Source: Hymenobacter guriensis (GTDB lineage: Bacteria > Bacteroidota > Bacteroidia > Cytophagales > Hymenobacteraceae). From it: a stretch of DNA of 64,000 nt. The stretch spans positions 350,816-414,815 of the forward strand of contig NZ_JADWYK010000004.1 in assembly GCF_015773195.1 (NCBI RefSeq). The letters are read 5' to 3'. The position numbers and the translations under genes were made by a program. This document shows, piece by piece, positions 38,561-46,007 of this stretch (position 1 is its first letter; every line of letters starts with the position of its first letter). The notes under the pieces were generated by a model. That model made no database searches, was not told the DNA's origin, and saw only the letters and a program-made list of their open reading frames with translations.

Positions 38561-38637
38561 CGGGCAAGGGTTACAGGTGAGCAGCTTCAGGTTTCAATTT
38601 TCAGTCGAAGGAATGCTGCCCGACGCCACCTCGCCCG
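38561..38637 (-). ncRNA. Y-RNA-like unit Y7 (minimal)
   Basis: CGGGCGAGG (38629-38637) pairs with CCTTGCCCG (38561-38569) and GGGCAGC (38615-38621) with GCTGCTC (38579-38585), with GTGGCGTC in the 5' side of the internal loop and ATTCCTTCGAC beyond it. This is the shortest unit, 77 nucleotides, with a simple apical loop instead of a tRNA mimic. It reads as a stripped Ro-binding stem. Confidence 0.7.
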
Positions 38638-38644
38638 CCCCACC

Positions 38645-38780
38645 CCTGATTGGGCAACAACTCCGCAGCCTGTATGTGCTCTAACCAACTGAGCTACTGC
38701 TTCCGAAGAAGCAGGAAGGACTCGAACCTCCGACCCCATCGACCCAATCGAAGTAGGGCTGCACGACGGCACCAATCAGG
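38645..38780 (-). ncRNA. Y-RNA-like unit Y6 with permuted tRNA module
   Basis: The ends CCTGATTGG (38772-38780) and CCAATCAGG (38645-38653) pair over nine bases. The inner helix is GCAGCC/GGCTGC; the loop between holds TGCCGTCGT and AGTTGTTGC. The apex is a circularly permuted tRNA: T arm GGAGG-TTCGAGT-CCTTC, acceptor stem CTGCTTC closed by a UUCG tetraloop to GAAGCAG, then a canonical D arm (TAGCTCAGTTGGTTAGAGCA). There is no anticodon arm. This matches the plan of bacterial Y RNAs such as YrlA and is the clearest unit in the array. Confidence 0.9.
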
Positions 38781-38787
38781 AAAAAAG

Positions 38788-38944
38788 CTGCTTACCAGGG
38801 CAAAAAGCGGCGGGCGCACATAGGGAATTGCGCTTTCAACCACTCAGCCACATTGCCTTGGGAAAGACAATGACGGGATTCGAACCCGCGAATCTTACGA
38901 AACAACTTGCGAAGTAACGCCCGCCTACGGCACCCGGCAAACAG
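38788..38944 (-). ncRNA. Y-RNA-like unit Y5, Ser-type D arm
   Basis: CTGTTTGCC (38936-38944) pairs with GGTAAGCAG (38788-38796) and GGCGGGCG pairs with CGCCCGCC, with GGGTGCCGTA and TTTTTGCCC in the internal loop. The module has T arm GCGGG-TTCGAAT-CCCGT, an acceptor stem CATTG/CAATG with a longer capped loop, and a D arm TGGCTGAGTGGTTGAAAGCG, which is the form seen in tRNA-Ser. A run of six T follows its 3' end on the minus strand (38781-38786). Confidence 0.87.
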
Positions 38945-38952
38945 GTAAAAAA

Positions 38953-39092
38953 TCGTTAGGGCAACAGGGCGCCCAGCCACCATATCCTGCTCTACCAGAC
39001 TGAGCTACCGCCGCCGAAGCGGTGGGCGGGATTCGAACCCGCGACCCGGGCAGTAGAAGTGCGAAGTAAGGCTGAGCTACGGCACCCAACGA
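38953..39092 (-). ncRNA. Y-RNA-like unit Y4, standard D arm, UUCG-capped
   Basis: TCGTTGGG (39085-39092) pairs with CCCTAACGA (38953-38961) leaving one bulged T, then CAGCC/GGCTG forms an inner helix. The loop strands are TGCCGTAGCT and CCTGTTG. The module shows T arm GCGGG-TTCGAAT-CCCGC (39026-39042), a seven-pair acceptor stem (39008-39014 with 39019-39025) closed by UUCG, and D arm TAGCTCAGTCTGGTAGAGCA. T-rich sequence follows its 3' end on the minus strand. Confidence 0.9.
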
Positions 39093-39106
39093 GTGTGTAA
39101 GAATCA

Positions 39107-39259
39107 TTCTGACAGGGCAACAGGCGGAGCGCCCTTATTTACCGGCGCGTCTACCTTCCGCCACCCGCTACCCAAAGGCAGCGAGGCAGGGTTTGCACCT
39201 GCACGCCTTGCGGCACCAGTCCTAAGCGAAGGAATGCGTTCCTACGGCACCTGTTTGAA
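39107..39259 (-). ncRNA. Y-RNA-like unit Y3, Leu-type D arm
   Basis: ACAGG (39250-39254) pairs with CCTGT near 39112-39116, with TTC/GAA outside. AGGTGCCGTA and TGTTGCCC flank the internal loop and ATTCCTTCGC follows. The D arm TGGCGGAAGGTAGACGCG has the tRNA-Leu form; the T arm is GCAGG-TGCAAAC-CCTGC (39186-39202), with a non-standard loop. A second GGTGCCGC copy (near 39210) suggests an internal duplication or replacement. The acceptor stem is weak. It is the least regular of the tRNA-bearing units. Confidence 0.68.
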
Positions 39260-39272
39260 TGATGAAGAAAAA

Positions 39273-39401
39273 TTCGCCGGGGTAAAAAAGGTCCCACTTC
39301 TGCTCTACCATTGAGCTACGCGGCCGTTCAGCGAAAAAAGCGGCCACGATAAGAGTCGAACTTATAACACGAAGTACGTGAAGGCCACGACACCCGGCGA
39401 A
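39273..39401 (-). ncRNA. Y-RNA-like unit Y2, long acceptor cap
   Basis: TTCGCCGGG (39393-39401) and CCCGGCGAA (39273-39281) pair over nine bases without mismatch. Loop strands are TGTCGTGG (one change from the array consensus) and TTTTTTAC. The module has T arm ATAAG-TTCGACT-CTTAT, acceptor GTGGCCG/CGGCCGC with a 14-base T-rich cap, and D arm TAGCTCAATGGTAGAGCA. Five T follow the 3' end on the minus strand. Confidence 0.85.
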
Positions 39402-39411
39402 GGTATCGGCG

Positions 39412-39540
39412 GCAGGCGTAAGCAAGAACCGGGGCAACGGGTTGGAAGGCCTCTTGGGGAGTCGAACCCCGAGCGTGGACGGTTGTCCAGTGCCCTCAAC
39501 CAGACGAAGAAATGCCCTCCGACGGCACCCGGCCGCCTGC
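39412..39540 (-). ncRNA. Y-RNA-like unit Y1, altered tRNA module
   Basis: GCAGGC (39535-39540) pairs with GCCTGC (39412-39417) and CCGGG with CCCGG; GGGTGCCGTC and CGTTGCCCC are the conserved loop strands, and TTTCTTCG follows. The module differs from the others: TGGTTGAGGGCACTGGAC...GTCCACGCTC looks like part of a Lys-type tRNA with a shortened anticodon hairpin, then T arm GGGG-TTCGACT-CCCC and a tiny capped stem (AAG/CTT). It is the unit nearest the Ro60 gene, and the first read on the minus strand. Confidence 0.7.
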
Positions 39541-39791
39541 TTGGCCGCGGCGAAAGTGCAGCTGTTTGAGTTGCACAAAGTTGTTTATCAAGGTTTCATG
39601 CGCGTAAAGCTTAAAGTTGGATGTTGAGCTTTGTTCTCTGTTGCGTCATGCTTAGCATGACGATCAGCATTTACCTAAGTCGTTTTTGTGGGCGGCGGCC
39701 CGGATTGACCGCCGCCCGGCCGCGTAGTGTTAGCAGTTCATAACCATCGGGGCTAACGATAAGCACACAAGCAATTCGGTTGATTAAAGAA
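39541..39791 (-). other. Region between the Ro60 gene and the Y-RNA array
   Basis: Two hairpins are visible: CGTCATGC-TTA-GCATGACG (39644-39662), a miniature of the GTCATGCT repeat family, and GGGCGGCGG...CCGCCGCCC (39690-39717), 75 bases past the Ro60 stop. The second may end the Ro60 message or act as a processing stem. A promoter for the Y RNAs is expected between about 39560 and 39640 on the minus strand; I cannot assign its boxes. Confidence 0.5.
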
Positions 39792-41321
39792 CTACAGCTC
39801 AATTCGCTGGATTTCGGTGAGGGCAGTGCCTCCGTTTTCCAGGGCTTGGAGCACGTCGAACACTTTATCGGACCAGCCAGCAATGAGGGCTACCCCGTCG
39901 GCTTCGTGTACCTGCACCGGCGCTGTGCCGTGGCCGGCCAGGTCGAAGAGGTACAGGCGGGCCTGGGGCGCCACCGTGCGGCGGTACTGCCGCCACACCG
40001 TAGCCAGGGAGGCATCGTTGCCGGTGCTGTCCCAGAGCTGGCAGTCGGTGAAAATCATCACCTTATCTACCCGCTCATTGTGGCGGATCAGGTCCTGCAC
40101 CACCAAGTGGCCGTTGGTGCTGTAGCCTACCTCGCCTTCGCGGCGGTAGAGCTCCTGCACGTTGCGCAGCACCTGGCCCTGGGGCAAGGCCACTCGCTTC
40201 CAGGTGTTGCCGAACATGCCGGTTACCACGTGGGCGCAGCGGCTTTGCAGCAGCATGCCCAGCACCAGGCCCACATCATAGAGCAGCACCTTGCTGCGCG
40301 CCGATACCGGCTGCTGCATGGAGCTCGACACGTCGCAGGCTACTACCACCCGCGTTTCGGGGCCGAAGCCGCGCAGGTTGGCAATGGAGTGGCCGATGGC
40401 CGTTTCCAGCGCCGCCAGCAAGGCCCCCACGTGCCCCGACTTCACGGTCAGCAACTCGCGGTAGGCGGCCAGGTAGCGGAACGGCAGCTGCTTGCTGCGC
40501 GCCACCGCCATGGCATCGGTGAGGGTAGCCACTACCTGCGCCATAGCCCCGGCCGAAACTTCGGCTTCGAGGATGTTGCGCAGGTTGCGCAGCAAGGCCA
40601 TGTAGCCCAGCTTGCCGCTGCCAATCAGCTCTTCCCACTTCTGGCGGAAGGCCGCTTGCCGTTCCGCCGCCGTGGCATAGCTCGCCTGCCCCAGGGCCGA
40701 AAGCTCGGTTTCCCAGGTGTAGGGCGTGGGCAGCTCGCCGCGCACCAGCTGGTCGAACAGGTGTTGCTGCTCGGGGCTTTTGGCGGCGGGGTGCACCAGA
40801 AACAGGGCGTCGCGGAGGCGCACTTGGCCGGCGCGGTCGTACTTGGCCAACTGGTAGCCGTCGAAGCGGTTGAACGCCAGCGCAAGGCCTTTCTGCAGCT
40901 GCTTCGACAGGCGGTTGAGCTGCTTGGTGCCCTGGCGCTGGTTGGCCAGGGCGTAGAAAGCCAGCAATTCCGTGATTTCGTCGGCGCGCTGCACTACGCG
41001 GGCTACCAGGCGGCTCACCAGGTTGTCGCCGCGGTGGATCTGGGCCAGCTCCACGGCCAGTACCAGGGGCACGGTGCGCAGGTAGAGTTTTTCACGAGCA
41101 TACACGGCCAGCTGAGCCACAAAGCGCGGGTCGTTGCGGGCTACCAGCTCGCGCAGGCGCTGCAGGCGGGTATCGGCTTTTTCGTAGTACTGGTCGCTGA
41201 GGGCAGCCGTGGCAACGGCGGCATACAGCTCCAGGGCTGGCGTGAGCTGGTAAGCCACGGCTCCCTCGTGGTTCACCACGGCGGCCGGCTGAGCTTTGCG
41301 GAAGCTAAAGTTGAAACGCAT
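39792..41321 (-). CDS. rsr: Ro60 orthologue (TROVE-vWA ring protein, Rsr)
   Basis: 509 residues. The N-terminal TROVE domain of helical repeats runs from MRFNFSFRKAQPA with YAREKLYLRTVPLVLAVELA, and the C-terminal vWA domain carries a MIDAS DxSxS in VVACDVSSSMQQP (Asp330). Ro60/Rsr forms a ring that binds the ends of misfolded RNA in its cavity and Y RNA on its outer surface, and in bacteria links Y RNA to exonucleases during RNA decay. It lies between the PcfJ-like gene and the array of Y-RNA-like units, on the same strand as both rtcB genes, which strongly supports the assignment. Confidence 0.94.
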   Translation of the reverse strand: MRFNFSFRKAQPAAVVNHEGAVAYQLTPALELYAAVATAALSDQYYEKADTRLQRLRELVARNDPRFVAQLAVYAREKLYLRTVPLVLAVELAQIHRGDNLVSRLVARVVQRADEITELLAFYALANQRQGTKQLNRLSKQLQKGLALAFNRFDGYQLAKYDRAGQVRLRDALFLVHPAAKSPEQQHLFDQLVRGELPTPYTWETELSALGQASYATAAERQAAFRQKWEELIGSGKLGYMALLRNLRNILEAEVSAGAMAQVVATLTDAMAVARSKQLPFRYLAAYRELLTVKSGHVGALLAALETAIGHSIANLRGFGPETRVVVACDVSSSMQQPVSARSKVLLYDVGLVLGMLLQSRCAHVVTGMFGNTWKRVALPQGQVLRNVQELYRREGEVGYSTNGHLVVQDLIRHNERVDKVMIFTDCQLWDSTGNDASLATVWRQYRRTVAPQARLYLFDLAGHGTAPVQVHEADGVALIAGWSDKVFDVLQALENGGTALTEIQRIEL

Positions 41322-41402
41322 GAGGGAAGTGGGTTTTGGTTGTTCGTTGTTCGATTATGTAAGTATTTGCTGGCGGCTTATGGCAAGACCAGCAGCTGAC
41401 CT

Positions 41403-42704
41403 CTAGTACAGGTGCTTTGGAACCAGCAGGCGGTTTTCATTGGCCCAGCGCTGCACCCAGCTCAACTCCTCATCATTCATGCGCCGGTTGAACACGCCCC
41501 GGGCTTGCACCATGGTGCGGTTGGCCAGCACCTCGAGGGTAAGGGCCCGCACACCCCCAACGGTGAGCGAGAAGATGCCGCAGCGGCCCCGCACGCAGGC
41601 TTGCACGTAGGTGGAAACGCAGTGCCGTTGAGCCCAGCCCTCCCGGAGCAGGTCGCGGTAGGTGCGCAGTTGAGTAATCTGCACTTTGCCCGGCCCGCCT
41701 CCGTTGAAATCAGCTACCGCCAGGGGTTCCCAGGTAGTAGCCGCCGTGATGTCGAGGCCCTCTTCGGGTATCGGCGGGAGGCGGGCTACCTGACGGTGCC
41801 ACTGCTCCGTTTGGTGCAGCACACTCGCCATGGAGCGGCCCTTGAGCGTGAAGCCGGGTTGTGGCGGTTCCAGTGGCAGGCCTATGCTCCGCTTCTGGTG
41901 GATCCAGTCGCAGACCGGGCCGAAACGCCACATATCAACTGCGGGAGCAGCCCGGAAAAAGTCGACTACGGTTAGCCAGAAGCTGTCGTCGCGCCCGATT
42001 TCCCGGCCCAGCCGCGAGTCCAGCACCGGCCCGAGCCAGCTTAGCGCGTTGCGGTCGGCAAGCTGGGCGTAGCGTAGGGCTTCCAGAAACGTGCAGTTTG
42101 CCGGGGCTTGCCGCAGGTGGTGCTCCAGCTTGCGGGTCAGCGTCAGCGGGAGTCCCTGAAACTTGCGCAATGCCAAGCCTTGCCCAAGGTGGAGCGTAAG
42201 CCGCGGAATGTCGATACCCTCGTACAGCCGGCCCGCCATCCAGGAGTTCAGCACCCAGGCTGGCACGTCGCCATACTGGTCGAACAGGTGGCGAACCAGG
42301 CTTTCCAGCTGCCGGAACGGGTTTCGGCTGCGGGGTTTCCAGTCGGCCAGCTCGCGCCGGCGCTGAGGATAGTGCTTGCCGATGGCAGCCAGCGCCTGAC
42401 AAAGCTCCGGGCGCCACAGCAGCTCGCTGCGTTGGTTGGCCAGGGCCAGTAGCACTTTTCGCTGCCGCTGGCTTACTTCCTCCGGCTGATTGAGGATGCA
42501 GGCTTCGTAGAACGGAAGCAACACGCAGTCGGTGCCGAGTTGGGCCTGTACGGCCGTCAAAGGCCCGCCCTGGTTAAATAAGTATTCTACCTGCTGGCGG
42601 AGCGGCCATTTGCGCCAGTAGAGGCGCCGGGCTGCCGCCAGCACAATTACTGCTTGCTCGGCTTGCCAGGCTTCGTGGGATAATGGTTTGTGACGGTTAG
42701 CCAT
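41403..42704 (-). CDS. PcfJ-like protein
   Basis: 433 residues. The C-terminal part has 'LLREGWAQRHCVSTYVQACVRGRCGIFSLTV', the conserved block (Q-x-H-C-V-x-x-Y, then a Cys) of PcfJ-like proteins, named from a gene of conjugative plasmid pCF10 but widespread on chromosomes with unknown role. The N-terminal 250 residues are helical and rich in Trp and Leu. It precedes the Ro60 gene on the same strand by 81 bases, probably as first gene of the run. There is no other conjugation gene in the window. Confidence 0.75.
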   Translation of the reverse strand: MANRHKPLSHEAWQAEQAVIVLAAARRLYWRKWPLRQQVEYLFNQGGPLTAVQAQLGTDCVLLPFYEACILNQPEEVSQRQRKVLLALANQRSELLWRPELCQALAAIGKHYPQRRRELADWKPRSRNPFRQLESLVRHLFDQYGDVPAWVLNSWMAGRLYEGIDIPRLTLHLGQGLALRKFQGLPLTLTRKLEHHLRQAPANCTFLEALRYAQLADRNALSWLGPVLDSRLGREIGRDDSFWLTVVDFFRAAPAVDMWRFGPVCDWIHQKRSIGLPLEPPQPGFTLKGRSMASVLHQTEQWHRQVARLPPIPEEGLDITAATTWEPLAVADFNGGGPGKVQITQLRTYRDLLREGWAQRHCVSTYVQACVRGRCGIFSLTVGGVRALTLEVLANRTMVQARGVFNRRMNDEELSWVQRWANENRLLVPKHLY

Positions 42705-43158
42705 CGGTCGGGGTTGCCCTCGCGGGGTCGTTTACCGATTGAAAAATCAGAAGATGTTGGCGCCGGGGGCGCGCTGGGATGAAGCAGAATCCTGAAACCT
42801 TCGTACATGACAAATCGAAAAAAGGACGTGAAAAATCAGTCAGCTATTCGCGCACGAATACTGCTATTTTGGAAATTATTTTATTTAAAAATTCGGGCAA
42901 TATTTTTCCTGATCACCCCGAAAGAGGCAATAAAACAGAAAATAAAATCCGTAATTTAATTCGACTTTAGCTAGCCGATTTCAACCTACTTCTCGTTTCG
43001 TCGCCGCGTTTTCGGCGTCGTGCAAGTAGCCGCTTATCCCGAATGCAGCCCACGTGGCACCGGGAACTGAACACTCGTTCGCAAGCGACAAGGGAGCGGA
43101 ACTGGTTGGGCGTAAGCATGGGGAGGCAGGAGAATAGGTAACAGATAGTTGAAAAACA
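42705..43158. other. AT-rich upstream region of the PcfJ-like/Ro60 unit
   Basis: Bases 42780-42970 are much richer in A and T than the surroundings and can be read as a 63-codon frame (MKQNPETFVHDKSKKG), but it has no homology signs and I treat it as regulatory DNA. The rest (42971-43158) shows nothing definite. This is where the promoter for the minus-strand RNA-repair genes should lie. Confidence 0.4.
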
Positions 43159-43190
43159 AAACGCCCGAATCTGGCGGGATTCGGGCGTTT
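43159..43190. terminator. Perfect hairpin terminator, orphan
   Basis: AAACGCCCGAATC (43159-43171) pairs perfectly with GATTCGGGCGTTT (43178-43190) around TGGCGG. Both strands end in short T runs. No gene ends nearby on either strand, so it may terminate an unannotated small RNA. Confidence 0.7.
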
Positions 43191-43191
43191 C

Positions 43192-43228
43192 GCGGGAGGA
43201 TGCTCTATTGGTAGAACTTCACCTTGCT
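43192..43228 (+). other. Partial tRNA-Gly-like sequence
   Basis: GCGGGAGGATGCTCTATTGG followed by TAGAACTTCACCTTGC resembles the 5' half (acceptor, D arm and start of the anticodon arm) of a bacterial tRNA-Gly, but the D stem is altered and no matching 3' half follows. It could be a tRNA relic or part of another tRNA-mimicking RNA. It directly follows the hairpin at 43159-43190. Bases 43229-43674 are AT-rich in places (43378-43510) with no gene. Confidence 0.35.
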
Positions 43229-43674
43229 GCTAGCGCGCCGAACCCCGGCTGGATCTTGCTATCCAGCATTGATGGGGTACCTAAATATTGATTGAAGTGC
43301 CGGCGCATGACGAGGGAAGTGGTAGAAGTCGGTGACGTTTGGGTCTTTGAACGGGTCAAAGGTAGAAAGGTTATTTTGCTCTAACCAAATTTTTTATTAA
43401 ATTTTTTGAATTATTTTTTCAACTCCTCCCGTAAGACTCAAACACTGCTAATAATCATTCTTACCACCTACTTAATTATCCTGGATCAATTGATACGTAA
43501 GCCTTTTTCAACCGCAATAAAAATAGTGCATACAGCCTGAACAAACGCGCATTTGCTTCGCATCATTTGCGCCGGGTTTCGTTCGTCGAGAAGACGCAGG
43601 TATTCGTCTCTACATTATTTGGGAAACCGTTCCAAGGCTAACCAGCTCTGCTCCGCCCCGTAGAAGCAGCTTCC

Positions 43675-44577
43675 ATGCCCTGCCTTGCATCCTCCGAAAA
43701 CTACTCTATCACGCTGCCCGACGGCCACCGCTTTCCCATTGCCAAGTACGCCCTGATTTGGGAGCAGCTGCTGTGGCAGGGCGTTGCGCAGCCCGCCGAC
43801 ATTTACGACCCGGGCCTGGCTGCCGAGGAAGACATTCTGCGCGTGCACTCGGCCGAGTACTGGTACAAGGTGAAGGAGCTGCGCCTCTCCCCCGCCGAGG
43901 TGCGTCGGCTGGGCCTGCCCCAAAGCCCCGAGTTGGTGCGACGCTCCCTGAGCAGCGTGGCCGGCACGGTAGAGTCGGCTCGACGGGCCCTGCAGGATGG
44001 CATAGGCCTAAGTCTGGCGGGTGGCACCCACCACGCATTCCGGGACCGGGGCGAAGGGTTCTGCGTGCTCAACGATATTGCCGTGGCCGCCGCTCACCTG
44101 CTCCACCATCAGCTGGCCCGGCAAATACTCGTAGTGGACCTGGACGTGCACCAGGGCGACGGCACGGCCAGTATATTCCAGCAAGAGCCGCGTGTGTTCA
44201 CCTTTTCCATGCACGCGGGCGCCAACTACCCCCTGCGCAAAGAGCAGTCGGACCTGGACGTGGCCCTGGCGCTGGGCACCGAAGACGCCACCTACCTGCG
44301 CATTCTGCAAGCCACACTGCCGCGCCTGCTGGCCGATGTGCAGCCCGATTTCATCTTTTACCAGGCCGGCGTAGATGTGCTGGCAACCGATAAGCTGGGC
44401 AAGCTGGCCCTCACCCAGGCCGGCTGTCGCCAGCGCGACGAATACGTGCTGGGGTTATGCCGCCAGCATGAGCTACCCGTGGCCGTAAGCATGGGCGGCG
44501 GCTACTCCAAGCTGCTGCGCGACATCGTGGACGCGCACTGCAACACGTTCCGGGTGGCGTATGAGGTGTATGGGTGA
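43675..44577 (+). CDS. Histone deacetylase-family hydrolase
   Basis: 300 residues of the HDAC/acetylpolyamine amidohydrolase fold. The zinc and charge-relay residues are visible in LAGGTHHAFRDRGEGFCVLNDIA and VVDLDVHQGDGTASIF, with the second Asp ligand in FYQAGVDVLATDKLG and the closing VSMGGGYS. Bacterial members remove acetyl groups from acetoin utilisation enzymes, polyamines or other small substrates. No acu genes or polyamine genes are near, so the substrate is open. The ATG at 43675 follows an AT-rich upstream stretch. Confidence 0.9.
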   Translation: MPCLASSENYSITLPDGHRFPIAKYALIWEQLLWQGVAQPADIYDPGLAAEEDILRVHSAEYWYKVKELRLSPAEVRRLGLPQSPELVRRSLSSVAGTVESARRALQDGIGLSLAGGTHHAFRDRGEGFCVLNDIAVAAAHLLHHQLARQILVVDLDVHQGDGTASIFQQEPRVFTFSMHAGANYPLRKEQSDLDVALALGTEDATYLRILQATLPRLLADVQPDFIFYQAGVDVLATDKLGKLALTQAGCRQRDEYVLGLCRQHELPVAVSMGGGYSKLLRDIVDAHCNTFRVAYEVYG

Positions 44578-45741
<1,164 letters not shown>

Positions 45742-45763
45742 TTTTGTTGTACCTATAATCGTC

Positions 45764-45860
45764 CGTCATTCCGAGCGAAGTCGAGGAATCCCGCGTGCTG
45801 ATGTTGCAATGCTATTCTGACGTCAGCACGCGGGATTCCTCGACTTCGCTCGGAATGACG
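45764..45860. repeat. Palindromic element, GTCATTCCGAGC type
   Basis: Arms 45764-45801 and 45823-45860 are perfect over 38 bases with a 21-base loop, the longest of the family in this window. It follows the aldo/keto reductase gene by about 20 bases and could also act as its terminator. Confidence 0.9.
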
Positions 45861-45990
45861 CTCTAACGAAGCGGTAGAGATACTTCGACTCCGCGGACGC
45901 CAGATGAAGCATGCCGGTTACGTTGGCAACATCAGCACGCGAGATGACTCGGCCCCTGGCTTGATGCGCCACCTACTCGGAATGACATTC
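45861..45990. repeat. Mosaic of repeat fragments
   Basis: Pieces such as GCGGTAGAGATACTTCGACT (from the 3206 type), ATCAGCACGCGAGATGACTC (from the 45764 type) and GGCTTGATGCGCCAC...CTCGGAATGACA (shared with the right end of the 4022 element) follow one another. It looks like nested or recombined copies of several elements before the AraC gene. Confidence 0.6.
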
Positions 45991-46007
45991 AACTAATTCT
46001 CTTTCTC

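Noticed and set aside
38600..39560. CRISPR array or a cluster of normal tRNA genes in the repeat-rich region
   Set aside because: The repeats are not identical direct repeats with unique spacers, and no unit has a complete tRNA in normal order: D arm, capped acceptor and T arm come in permuted order without an anticodon arm (unit Y1 deviates but is also not a full tRNA).
38475..39627. Short reading frames across the Y-RNA-like array on both strands
   Set aside because: They have no protein-like features and cut across paired stems; structure and motif conservation explain the sequence better.
42779..42970. 63-codon AT-rich plus-strand reading frame
   Set aside because: No homology signs, no promoter or ribosome site, and composition typical of regulatory DNA upstream of the PcfJ-like gene.
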